Below, piece by piece: positions 38,960 to 48,151 of a stretch of 64,000 nt of DNA. Within the stretch, counting starts at the first letter, position 1, and each line of letters begins with the position of its first letter. The stretch is from Roseburia sp. (lineage in GTDB: Bacteria; Bacteroidota; Bacteroidia; Bacteroidales; Bacteroidaceae). The position numbers were made by a program, and so were the translations under genes. The notes below the pieces were generated by a model. The model saw only the letters and a list, made by a program, of their open reading frames with translations. It had not been told where the DNA came from and did no database searches. The DNA is taken from assembly GCA_023665185.1 (NCBI GenBank), contig JAMPEL010000011.1, positions 1 through 64,000 of the forward strand, in the 5' to 3' direction.

Positions 38960-39029
38960 CTGAATGTTCGTATTAGATATGTTTCTATTAATTTCTTTCT
39001 TCAATTGTAGAATCATCTCATTCCGAGAA

Positions 39030-39095
39030 CAAAATTATATAAAAGAACCATTGCAAACAGAAACAAATGCTCTAAAAAATAGAATATTTGTTGCA
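39030..39095 (-). promoter_or_regulatory. PUL promoter P1 with shared upstream element (SusCD operon)
   Basis: The element begins TGCAACAAATATT (39095 down, minus strand) with ATTTTTT after it. The -7 box TAATTTTG (39037-39030) begins 53 bp from the CAAAT core. No -33 box is seen. This element is compared with P2-P5 in the findings. Confidence 0.55.
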
Positions 39096-39129
39096 ACAAA
39101 TGCACCATGCGACATATATATCAGAACTA

Positions 39130-39275
39130 TAACCACTTCATGCCTGTTTCAGCCTTTTTATGAAAATATAATATACCTTATTCGGATAAGCCTTAGAATA
39201 AAGCGAGTGTTTTATTGCTTTCGCAAGTACATCCCATACCAGTATAATAATGTCCGTACTTCGTTGCAGACTTCT
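39130..39275 (-). pseudogene. Possible 3' gene remnant related to the 21.3-kb fragment
   Basis: On the minus strand a frame reads VWDVLAKAIKHSLYSKAYPN, ending IKRLKQA and a stop. LYSKAYP and its surrounding bases match the truncated gene at 21.3 kb (LLYSKAYPEQ); both could be remains of the same gene family or a shared short repeat. It lies in the 0.7-kb gap between the SusCD operon and the GH2 gene. Low confidence. Confidence 0.3.
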
Positions 39276-39310
39276 TTTAGCCTGTGCCGTAAAAATAGGA
39301 ATAGCACGCA

Positions 39311-39380
39311 AAAATCTCAAAACCGCAGTGCAGTTTTTATAAACCACACTGCGGGTTTAAAAATTTCGTGCGGCAAAAAT
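39311..39380. repeat. Palindromic intergenic repeat, CAGTG family, locus 3
   Basis: AAACCGCAGTGCAGTTT and AAACCACACTGCGGGTTT lie side by side, followed by TTCGTGCGGCAAAAAT. The order and tail match the second unit at locus 1 and the first at locus 4. The rest of the gap (39381-39725) shows only a weak GC-rich hairpin near 39590-39615. Confidence 0.6.
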
Positions 39381-39725
39381 GAATTCAGACAACCACCTTA
39401 TCGTATTCACAGCACCTTCGGAGCGGTTCTTGTGGGCAGCAGGCATTCCCTATATTCATCCGAAGAATCTAACGGGATTTTATTATCCCGAACTCACATA
39501 TAACATACTAATCTTTAATCAGACTGCAATCCCTGCCAAAACAGGCAAACAGAAAAAGAAAGAGAGCATAAAAAAGTTCGTCCACCGCAGACTAAAGTCG
39601 TCCGCAGTGGATGAAACACATACAACACATCAACAATAATTGATTACAGAGCGTATTTACATTAATATATATATGCTATGCGTTATATAACTCCGACGAT
39701 GCGTCATGTCGGATAAGCCCAAACA

Positions 39726-42671
39726 CTATCGGTTATAAGGCTCCACAATGAGCTTGTATCCTCCGCCTTCAAGCAGCTGTTCCTCAAACTCAATGCTGAC
39801 ATTCTTGGTTTCGCCCGGCACGAGCGTAAAATAATTGTCATTCATTATAGCCGGAAGAATACGCTCGCCGTCAGATGTTCTTACAGCCTGCACCCTCACA
39901 GCAAAAGCCACATTCTTGGCAGACTTAGGCAAAGTGACAGCAGCTGTTATCACAGCCTTTCCGTCTTTCTTTGTCAGTTTTGAGGATGTACTGAGCTTTA
40001 CAGACTCCAACGTATTAAGAGCCGTGAAGTCCTTACGGTCATTGCCTCTCCAATAATTATTCTCTGATACCACTTTTCCATTCTTGTCTTTCAACTTCAG
40101 ACGAATGAAATGCACGTCGCTCAAATCTTCAGAAGGCTGTGTGCCACTAAGCACATCCATGTTCCACAATGAATATCCGAACCACCAGCCAAGCTCTATA
40201 CCGAACATCCGCACATAACGCGCCTTCACCTCAGGGAAGATAATCTCTTCTATTCCCTCACGGCCCTCATCTGTCTTATACACTTCTTTCCATCTCTCCG
40301 CGTCATTCGACACCTGAATCTTATACGACTTTCCGTATGCCGCCTCCCAATTGAGACGCACACCTCCTACAGGCTGAACACTTCCCAAATCGACATATAT
40401 CCATTCATTATCGGCTTTCTCTGCTGCCCAACGTGTATCACTGCGTCCGTCAGCCACAAAATCAGGATTTCCCTGTGCCGTAGACGAAGCCACGGCATGT
40501 TTGCCCAACGACAGATTGACGCGTTCCTTATTAAAGTCAAGCACAAAACATTGTGCGGCAGTATTGGATACAGAGTTGACTACTGCCGACTTACGATAAC
40601 GCTCTACCGGTTTGCCGTTCATATTATATACGACAGCCTCCGCCGTCAAATCCTCATAATCCCTTGCTGTTGTATTGACGACTTTAATTCCGTCTGTCAC
40701 TGGATTCCAGTAAATATGCAGAGGCTCGCAAGCCGACTTGCAACCCCAGTAGGCACCGGTCAAATCGTAGTAATAGTCATAAGTCTGCCACACCATAGAC
40801 GGATAAGCCGACTGTCCCATCCAAGTCATCACACCAGATGCGTCCTCCCATATATGGTCAAGCCATCCTTCATACAATGCCTTGTTCGACTCCAAATTTA
40901 TCAACTGCGCCTTACGGCAGAAATCCTCTGCATCTTTTGCCTCTCCAAAACCTTTGTTAATGGACTCAGCATATTTGTCAGGAAGCGCATTAAAAGCACT
41001 CTGACCAAAATAATGCTTGTTCCACATCTCATTGATTGGCCACCAGTCTTTTTCCGGCATAAACTTTTTAAGACTCTCAAAAGTTGGAACAACAGCCGTA
41101 CCAATTTCTGTTCTGAATCCCCAGCCACGCTGTCCGTCTCCTCCAGAAGAAGCATCCGGATAATTGGTGAAGTAATAACGCTGATCAAAAGCACCCCAAA
41201 AACCGCTTCCGCTCAGTCCGCCTGCATTGGAACACGGCTGGAAATAGCGGTCTCCACCATCAAATGTCTTCACATTTTCTGTCATCCATCCCACAAGAGG
41301 AGCTTCTGGAACAGCCTCATTGTCTCCACACCACACTGCTATGCACGGATGATTGCGCACACGCTTGATTTTCTCAACCATATTGTTGTTGAAAGCATTC
41401 AAATCGTATGGAAGATTCGGATTGGAATTAATCCAAAAATCGTCCCACACCATCAGTCCGTACTTGTCGCAATACTCATAAAACTCATCATCTGTTACAG
41501 AGCCAAGCCAATTGCGTATCATATTGAAATTCATTTCTTTATGAAGCGCAACCTTTGTCTCGTATTCTTTTCCACGGCAACGCAGCATATATTCCGACAT
41601 ACCCCAATTGGCACCTTTCACAAACACAGGTACACCGTTGATATGCAAATGGAATACATTGCCTTCCTTGTCATAGGTATATTTCTTTATACCAAAGGTC
41701 ACTTCCTTTGTTTCCGACACCTTTCCGTCACACACAGCCTCAAGCTTGCAGGTGTACAGATTTGGCTCGCCATATCCATTAGGCCACCACAGTTTCGGAT
41801 TGTTTATTACAAGTTGTGGGAAATACCGCTTGTCGAATCTGACTGTCTTCTGCTCGCCGGCATTGAGTTCCACCTCGCTTTCAAACTCAATGTTTCCAGG
41901 CATTATCACACCTTTCACCACTGTCTTCTTCCGCTCCGCGCCATTGTTGCCCACTTCCATTTCCACACTCACCTCAGCCTTAGCCCGTGTAGGAAGCTCT
42001 GTACGAACCCACGGGTCTGTCACCGTAGACTTACCCGTATTGCTCAAATACACCTTGTCCGTCAAACCGCTGTTGAGTCCTGGCACATATGGCATCCAGT
42101 CCCATCCTCCGCTCGACAGATAATTCGGACTTCCTTGATTGGCAAGCGGAGTCTTTGGAATACGAATCAACACGGCAAGCGTATTCTTTCCGTTCCGGCT
42201 TACTATTTCCGTAATATTGAAACGACCCCGGTGCATAAATCCGTCAAGCGTTCCAAGCAGCCTGCCGTTAAGATAAATGTCCGCACTGCGGTTGACACCG
42301 TTGAAATTCAGCCATACCAGTTCCTTGTCAAAATCCTGAGGAACAACAAACTCTGTGCGATACCAGAAACTTCTGTCGTATTTTGAACGGTCTACATTAT
42401 GGATATTGTCTCCAAAATTAGGGTCTTTCTCCTTACCAGCCTCCACATACGAGGTGAAAACAGTTCCGGGAACCACGGCAGCCACTGCTTCCGGATTCTT
42501 ATATCCTACCTTAGATATTTGTTGGATGTCGGACACAGCGTCTCTTTCAGGCATCACTTCCCATATGATGTTCTCCGCGCCACTATGCAGATACTTAATC
42601 TGCGCATCAGTCATACCACTTTGCAAAAATCCTGCAAGCAACAGGAATAAGGGTCTATAAAATGCTTTCAT
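39726..42671 (-). CDS. GH2 exo-beta-mannosidase or exo-glucosaminidase with F5/8C domain
   Basis: 981 residues from the ATG at 42671. Signal peptide (MKAFYRPLFLLLAGFLQSG...AQ), GH2 jelly roll (LNFNGVNRSADIYLNGRLLG), immunoglobulin-like domain, then the TIM barrel. The acid/base is E452 in WCGDNEA and the nucleophile probably E522 in RTEIGTAVVPTFESL, a pattern seen in CsxA-like exo-beta-glucosaminidases and beta-mannosidases. A discoidin (F5/8 type C) domain (about residues 720-845: TRWAAEKADNEWIYVDLG) is inserted before the last Ig-like domain. It removes a terminal beta-linked sugar, probably Man or GlcN, in the periplasm or at the surface. It has its own promoter (P2), between the HTCS gene and the SusCD operon. 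Confidence 0.88.
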   Translation of the reverse strand: MKAFYRPLFLLLAGFLQSGMTDAQIKYLHSGAENIIWEVMPERDAVSDIQQISKVGYKNPEAVAAVVPGTVFTSYVEAGKEKDPNFGDNIHNVDRSKYDRSFWYRTEFVVPQDFDKELVWLNFNGVNRSADIYLNGRLLGTLDGFMHRGRFNITEIVSRNGKNTLAVLIRIPKTPLANQGSPNYLSSGGWDWMPYVPGLNSGLTDKVYLSNTGKSTVTDPWVRTELPTRAKAEVSVEMEVGNNGAERKKTVVKGVIMPGNIEFESEVELNAGEQKTVRFDKRYFPQLVINNPKLWWPNGYGEPNLYTCKLEAVCDGKVSETKEVTFGIKKYTYDKEGNVFHLHINGVPVFVKGANWGMSEYMLRCRGKEYETKVALHKEMNFNMIRNWLGSVTDDEFYEYCDKYGLMVWDDFWINSNPNLPYDLNAFNNNMVEKIKRVRNHPCIAVWCGDNEAVPEAPLVGWMTENVKTFDGGDRYFQPCSNAGGLSGSGFWGAFDQRYYFTNYPDASSGGDGQRGWGFRTEIGTAVVPTFESLKKFMPEKDWWPINEMWNKHYFGQSAFNALPDKYAESINKGFGEAKDAEDFCRKAQLINLESNKALYEGWLDHIWEDASGVMTWMGQSAYPSMVWQTYDYYYDLTGAYWGCKSACEPLHIYWNPVTDGIKVVNTTARDYEDLTAEAVVYNMNGKPVERYRKSAVVNSVSNTAAQCFVLDFNKERVNLSLGKHAVASSTAQGNPDFVADGRSDTRWAAEKADNEWIYVDLGSVQPVGGVRLNWEAAYGKSYKIQVSNDAERWKEVYKTDEGREGIEEIIFPEVKARYVRMFGIELGWWFGYSLWNMDVLSGTQPSEDLSDVHFIRLKLKDKNGKVVSENNYWRGNDRKDFTALNTLESVKLSTSSKLTKKDGKAVITAAVTLPKSAKNVAFAVRVQAVRTSDGERILPAIMNDNYFTLVPGETKNVSIEFEEQLLEGGGYKLIVEPYNR

Positions 42672-42734
42672 CAATTATATAAATTTAGTTGGATTATCTC
42701 TATTGTGCCACACGAATATCAATTCAATGATATG

Positions 42735-42801
42735 CAAATGTATTCACAAATAAGATAATCCAACCCTAATCATAACACCATAAAATGCCACATTTGCAGC
42801 A
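42735..42801 (-). promoter_or_regulatory. PUL promoter P2 with shared upstream element (GH2)
   Basis: On the minus strand TGCTGCAAATGTGG then CATTTTATG (from 42801), and -7 box TACATTTG (42742-42735) starting 54 bp from the CAAAT core. Both nearly equal P5, 17 kb away. No -33 box. Confidence 0.65.
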
Positions 42802-42820
42802 AATCAGGATACAAATACCA

Positions 42821-45800
42821 TTATTTTGTATTTTCAGGAATCAAATCTTCTATTTTTATGCCGCTCACACCTCTCGACTTCTCACGTTCCTGCTCTATTT
42901 TCTTCTCAAAATCCTTAGGGGTCATGCCAAACTGCTTGCTAAAGAGCTTGCTGAAATACGAATGCGAGTTGAATCCCACCATAAAGCAAATCTCTCCTAC
43001 CCTGTATTTGCCTTCTTGAATAAGCTCAGCGGCTTTTTTCAGACGTATGAGCCTGATGAAATCGAGCGGTGCCATGTTGAACAAGGTCTTGATTTTACGG
43101 AGCAGACTTGAACGGCTCATACACAATTCCTCCGCCATTCGCTCTACATTGAATGTCTCATCGTCAAGATTGGAATTGATGACATCCAGCACTTTCTTCA
43201 TAAACGCCTCATCCTCCTTGCTCATCTGCATGTTCTTTACAGGGAAAAACGGACGCTTGGAGAATGCCTCACGCTCATTTTGTCTGTTGCCGAGCAATGA
43301 CATAACCTGCTGACGCAAATACTCAAATGAGAACGGTTTCTCGATATATGCCTCTGCCCCTACCTTCAATCCCTGTATCTTACTGTCCGTATCATTCTTG
43401 GCTGTCAGGAACACTACAGGAATGTGACACAGCTCTATGTCGCCTTTTATAGCCTGACACAACTCAAAGCCGTTCATGTCGGGCATCATCACATCACTAA
43501 TAACCAAATCGACAGGTGCCTTGTGAAGTATCTCCAATGCCTTTCTGCCGTTCTCAGCCGTCTCAACCACAAACGACTCCGACAAACGGTCTTCCATAAA
43601 ACTGAGAATGCTACGCTCGTCCTCCACAATAAGGAGTGTCTTTCCCTTCGCGTTTTCCTCGACAAAAAGTCCGGTATCGTTTATCGCCACATCCGTATTT
43701 GCCGCCACCACAGTCTCCGCTGTCTCCATTTCCATATTAAGAGGTATGGAAAGGACAAATGAGTTGCCATCTGTGCGCTGCAAGTCGAGATATAACGAAC
43801 CGTCATGAATCTCAGCCAACGAGCGCGATAACGAAAGTCCTATTCCCACTCCCTGCGCCTTTTCCTTGCGCTCATTATACTGATAGAACGGGTCGAATAT
43901 CTGCTCCGCCTTTTCTTTCGGAATACGCTCACCGTCACTGAATACCGTCAGCACAAAATTGCCGTTAGCCCTTTTCAGACTGACAGAGATATTATGCTCG
44001 CCATATTTTCTTGCATTGTTCAGCAGATTGCTTAAAATCTTGGTAATAGCCTCCTTGTCAATCTTGGCAAAGACACTGTCCTCTATATCCACATTTTCCA
44101 ACACTTTCCCCTGATGCGTGAAAGTAGGCTCAAAACGGTCTACTGTTTCCTTGAGCAACGACGACACGTCTGTCACCTCATAATTAGGCTTCAGTTTGTT
44201 CGCACCTATCTTCTGGAAATCGAGCAATTGCGACGCAAGGTTCAGCAGACGTTTCGTATTCTGCGATATGACCTTCAAATTCTTTGCCAACTTGTCACTG
44301 CCAATGTTCATTTCCTCGATTATCTCCAGTGGTCCGTTTATCAGCGTCAGCGGAGTACGTATCTCATGCGCTATCTCCGTGAAGAAATTCACCTTGTTCT
44401 GATACAGTTCCTTTTCTTTCTCTATCTCAAACAGTTTCTGCTTCTCTTTCAGTTGCTTGTTCTTGTGCTCGCGATACCACAGAAACCACCCATATACGAT
44501 ACATGCCAGCAGAACGAAGTACAGGCATATCGCCCATACGGACATCCACCACGGAGGCAGCACCTTTATCCGCAATGTCTTCACAGCGGCATACTCTTCC
44601 GGTCCCTCCGAGGTGGCACGTATATATAATGTGTATGTACCCGGATTCAGGTTGGCATATTGTATGTTTCCTTCCGTACCGATGCTCACCCACTTGCTGT
44701 CAATAGGGTCAAGCTTGTAGTAATACTGATTGGCAAATGCCGTAGAATAAGACAACAGAGCGAAGTCAAGACTTATATTCGTCCTGTTATATGGCAGCAC
44801 TATCTCTTCTGTTTCCAGAATGCTCTTCTCCAACGGACTCTCAGGCATACCCACCTTCATTTCCTCATTAAAAATAGACAACCGTGTCAGGTAAATTTCT
44901 CCGGCAGGCTTTTTGTCGCATTTTATCTCCGGGTCGAAAGACAACAATCCGTTGATGGTGCCAAAATAGAATTTACCGTCGCTTCCCGCCACAGCCGACT
45001 TATAATTGAACTGGTTCTCACACAAGCCGTCCTTCATGGTGAAAACACGGACATTTCCGTCCTCAGGATTCATCATGACAAGCCCTCGGTTGGTGCCAAA
45101 CCACATATTGCCGCTCCTGTCCTCAAGTATCTTATATGCCACATCGTCCGGCAGCCCTTCCATTATAGAATAGCGGGTAAAATCATTTGTCTTCCTATTA
45201 TACCGGCACACACCGCCTCTGTCTGTCGAGAACCAAATATTCCCTTTGCTGTCCTGCATAATGGAACTGACAGAAGTGGAGCTTAACGACGCAGCATTGT
45301 CTTTCTCATGATTATACTTTATGTACTTTCCATTTTTGGCATCATACCTCACCACTCCGTTTCCCATTGTGGCAAACCATATATCACCGTTTCCTTCTTG
45401 CATAATATCAAACACCCACAAGTCTTTCAGTCCCTCAATAGGATGGAAATCAAACGAGTTGCTTTCCGCCTTATATGCTCCTCGGTCTGTACCGACATAG
45501 ACTTCTCCGTTTCTTGCCGTAAGTTGCGAATACACGCTTCCATCAAGATGCAGCTGTCCGTTCTTATAATAAAATGATTTCCCGGTCTTGTCAATCACCT
45601 CAAATCCGTCTTTATACAAGCCGCAATATATATTCCTGTTATCGGCAGACACAGACAATGTGATGTCCGATTCCTCATGAAGCTGACTGTGCTGAAAAGG
45701 CTCTATAACTCCCTCTTTCAGGCTCATGCGCTTTATGCCGCTGTTTTCCGTACCAATCCACAATGTTCCGTTTCCATCCTCCGCCATTTCCCTGACCCTT

Positions 45801-46876
45801 ATGTCTGTTATGAAACTACCGTTGTTTGCCGACAGATTATGATGCTTGAATGTAAGCGGACGGTTTGCCATATAATTGGCACCTCCAAACATAGTGCCAA
45901 TCCATATACCGTTCTCTCTGTCCTGAAAAGTGGTATAAATGATATTGTCCGAAAGTCCTTCCTTATTATTAATGCTCTGTCTGTAATGCCTTACGACTCC
46001 ATTTTTCTCGTTCAGCACATAGAGTCCGTTATATGTGCCTACATATATGTCCTGACCAAATACCGAGGCATTTCTCACGTATGTGTGCTTGAAGTTCTGC
46101 AAAGTAATGTCCCTCAACATATTGCGCTTATAGTCATACTTTTTCAACTCACCGTTCTGCACAGCCAAAATAAGGTTGTCGCCTTGTTGCGACAGCGTAT
46201 TGGTCTCTATATTCAACAAAGACTTTCCGTTTGCATCTTTCGTATGAGTCACAAACTCATCTTTCTTCCTGTCATATTCCAGCAGTCCGATATTCCATGC
46301 ACAACTCCAAATGCTTCCGTCAGAACACACACATACATTTATCGGCATGTTGCTCTTGCTGCCTGTATCAGGAGAATAAAGTTTCAGGTTTCCCTGCATG
46401 TCATATTTGAATATGCCGTTATCGGGCACTACAATCCATATATTGCCGTCCTGATCTTCCTTGATGTCCGCCACCCATCCTTTCATGCTTATTCCATCAG
46501 CGGTTTTGGTATCGACAAAAGAGAATGTCTCGGTCACTTGATTGTATCGGTAGACACCCTCATCGGTGCCCACCCACAACACATTGTCGCTGTCGGAGAA
46601 CAAGGCCGAGATATTCTGGTTTCCACAATGCAGTTTCTCATCATAGCAATAAACCCGTATCACTCTTTGCCCGTCATATCGATTCAAACCGTTCTTTGTG
46701 CCCAGCCATATAAATCCATAATTGTCCTGCGCAATCGCTTTCACATTACTTTGTGACAATCCAGTCTCACTATTGACATGCATGAACGAGTCATGTCTGG
46801 CTGTTGCCGCAGAATATGTCGTATCGGTCAGACACAACGTAATGACAGTTAATAATAGAAACAGATTCTTCTTCAT
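42821..46876 (-). CDS. Hybrid two-component system regulator (HTCS) of the PUL
   Basis: 1351 residues, one protein holding sensor, kinase, receiver and DNA-binding parts, sitting in the inner membrane. Signal peptide, then periplasmic beta-propeller repeats (about 30-690, repeated IWLGTKNG/IWIGT/MWFGT units), a Y_Y_Y domain (about 700-770), one membrane segment (VWAICLYFVLLACIVYGWFL), HisKA with phospho-acceptor H837 in EIAHEIRTPLTLI, HATPase (NLLNNARKYG, GVGIGLSLSRS), receiver with D1128 in VISDVMMPDMNG, and a C-terminal AraC helix-turn-helix (GEICFMVGFNSHSYFSKLF). The ATPase G1 box reads SDGERIP rather than DxGxG, a variation I believe occurs in other HTCS. It should bind an oligosaccharide in the propeller and activate the five PUL promoters. 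Confidence 0.96.
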   Translation of the reverse strand: MKKNLFLLLTVITLCLTDTTYSAATARHDSFMHVNSETGLSQSNVKAIAQDNYGFIWLGTKNGLNRYDGQRVIRVYCYDEKLHCGNQNISALFSDSDNVLWVGTDEGVYRYNQVTETFSFVDTKTADGISMKGWVADIKEDQDGNIWIVVPDNGIFKYDMQGNLKLYSPDTGSKSNMPINVCVCSDGSIWSCAWNIGLLEYDRKKDEFVTHTKDANGKSLLNIETNTLSQQGDNLILAVQNGELKKYDYKRNMLRDITLQNFKHTYVRNASVFGQDIYVGTYNGLYVLNEKNGVVRHYRQSINNKEGLSDNIIYTTFQDRENGIWIGTMFGGANYMANRPLTFKHHNLSANNGSFITDIRVREMAEDGNGTLWIGTENSGIKRMSLKEGVIEPFQHSQLHEESDITLSVSADNRNIYCGLYKDGFEVIDKTGKSFYYKNGQLHLDGSVYSQLTARNGEVYVGTDRGAYKAESNSFDFHPIEGLKDLWVFDIMQEGNGDIWFATMGNGVVRYDAKNGKYIKYNHEKDNAASLSSTSVSSIMQDSKGNIWFSTDRGGVCRYNRKTNDFTRYSIMEGLPDDVAYKILEDRSGNMWFGTNRGLVMMNPEDGNVRVFTMKDGLCENQFNYKSAVAGSDGKFYFGTINGLLSFDPEIKCDKKPAGEIYLTRLSIFNEEMKVGMPESPLEKSILETEEIVLPYNRTNISLDFALLSYSTAFANQYYYKLDPIDSKWVSIGTEGNIQYANLNPGTYTLYIRATSEGPEEYAAVKTLRIKVLPPWWMSVWAICLYFVLLACIVYGWFLWYREHKNKQLKEKQKLFEIEKEKELYQNKVNFFTEIAHEIRTPLTLINGPLEIIEEMNIGSDKLAKNLKVISQNTKRLLNLASQLLDFQKIGANKLKPNYEVTDVSSLLKETVDRFEPTFTHQGKVLENVDIEDSVFAKIDKEAITKILSNLLNNARKYGEHNISVSLKRANGNFVLTVFSDGERIPKEKAEQIFDPFYQYNERKEKAQGVGIGLSLSRSLAEIHDGSLYLDLQRTDGNSFVLSIPLNMEMETAETVVAANTDVAINDTGLFVEENAKGKTLLIVEDERSILSFMEDRLSESFVVETAENGRKALEILHKAPVDLVISDVMMPDMNGFELCQAIKGDIELCHIPVVFLTAKNDTDSKIQGLKVGAEAYIEKPFSFEYLRQQVMSLLGNRQNEREAFSKRPFFPVKNMQMSKEDEAFMKKVLDVINSNLDDETFNVERMAEELCMSRSSLLRKIKTLFNMAPLDFIRLIRLKKAAELIQEGKYRVGEICFMVGFNSHSYFSKLFSKQFGMTPKDFEKKIEQEREKSRGVSGIKIEDLIPENTK

Positions 46877-47001
46877 ATATTAAATTAAAGTTTTAATATG
46901 GTTTGTCAACATCGGATGCAGCATATTTATTATGAACATCTTAGCAATAGCAAAACCTGTTATCATATCTGCACACAACAGGCATTGCATCATTCCATGA
47001 G

Positions 47002-47033
47002 CAAAAATACTCTTTTTTTTCTTTTATTCCAAA
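47002..47033 (-). promoter_or_regulatory. Promoter of the HTCS gene
   Basis: On the minus strand TTTG (47033-47030), 20 bp, TATTTTTG (47009-47002): a standard promoter with a -33 box and no PUL element, fitting constitutive low-level expression of the sensor. Leader about 120 nt. Confidence 0.6.
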
Positions 47034-47219
47034 TTATTTTCATTTACAGCCATAAATATATGTATTCTTCGCATACATTGAGAAATGTTGTTCCGCGAGA
47101 TGATGTGTTACGGGTGTGTTTGAAAGATTTTACATAAAGCTAAACAACGAAGAGATTTATATAAAAACATCAGCAAAACACATAAAGTACTTACATTTTG
47201 ACATGTTAAAACTCATTCT

Positions 47220-47800
47220 CGTAGAATCCGCTCAAAATCAACCGAACCTTACCACGGTTGCAAAAACGCGATTCTACGGGACTTTTAATTCCTCAAAAAT
47301 CAAGCGGACAAATAGAACATTCCGCATAACGAAAAGAACAATAAAATTGAGTAAAAGTGAGACTTTTCCAAAATTACAAGGTGAAGTAATTTTTTTTGCA
47401 AGGCGAACCAATTTTTTTTGCAAGGTGCTGAAAAATTTTTTTCAAGGTGAAAGAAATTTTCAAAGCCCGTTTTTGGGACCAAAATCGGGTATTTTTCAAG
47501 ATTATCCCCTTAAAAATACCGCAACAGCCTTTTCAATGCTCCGAAAAACAAAAATTGATTTTGAACTCGAAAAACGATCATTTCAAGGAGAAATTTTCAT
47601 AACTCACTGATTATCAACGCATCCTATTTTATGTCCAACCCTTAGTTTTTGGTCTAAAACTACACCCTTTTAAGCAAAATAGCATCTACTTGATAATCTG
47701 ACACTTAACACTATCCAGAGCGAAATTGTGCGCATTTCAAGTCAAAAGCGAGTGCCTGAAATGTTAAAATCAGGCTCATCCGCCAACTGACAAAATGTCA
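47220..47800 (+). repeat. 0.6-kb intergenic module, copy C
   Basis: Same plan as copy A: 59-nt hairpin (47220-47278), four array units starting AAGG at 47378, 47400, 47422 and 47444 (exact 22-bp period), hairpin AAAGCCCG/CGGGT (about 47461-47490), a TGATTATCAA site and the near-palindrome TGACAAAATGTCA (47788-47800). No terminal inverted repeats. Just beyond, GAGGAGCCATATACCTTATT (near 47870) resembles part of the loop of the 36-bp inverted repeat. The rest of the 1.27-kb gap 46877-48151 holds the two promoters. Confidence 0.7.
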
Positions 47801-48053
47801 ATTATCCGTTCCGAACTTCCCGTTTAGAAAACCTATTATCGGGCATGTCCAAGCTACTCATGGAGAGGAGCCATATACCTTATTAATATGTATGCCAGTC
47901 GTACAGGCTGACTCACCGTCATAAAACCAATACACATACAGAAAATCTACACACCACACTTACAAAAAAATCCGACACACGCATTATCCCTCCGCACACC
48001 CTCCTTCAAATTTGCTTCAAATTATACAACAAATAAGCCAATCACCCTCAATA

Positions 48054-48120
48054 TGAAGTAAATATGTCATAACTTCATGCGAAAAGACCATATATAGATT
48101 TGAAAAAGCAATTAAATTTG
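48054..48120 (+). promoter_or_regulatory. PUL promoter P3 with shared upstream element (GH95 block)
   Basis: TGAAGTAAATATGTCAT (from 48054) is the most diverged copy of the element; its AAAT core lies 54 bp before the -7 box TAAATTTG (48113-48120). A second -7-like TAGATTTG is at 48095-48102. The element also contains an inverted repeat, ATGAAGT...ACTTCAT (48053-48079). Confidence 0.5.
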
Positions 48121-48151
48121 CCCTCATGACAAAATCGAATGAGAACAAACA

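Noticed and set aside
40497-42386. A 629-codon open frame on the plus strand opposite GH2, and similar long antisense frames opposite the HTCS gene and SusC genes
   Set aside because: They lie fully within strongly supported genes on the other strand, have no family signatures, and have the His/Ile/Arg-rich look of a reversed coding strand.
47482-47500. The AAAGCCCG/CGGGC hairpins as ordinary terminators only
   Set aside because: In modules A-C no gene ends just before them, so calling them plain terminators would not explain their fixed place after the 22-bp array; they are listed as part of the module.
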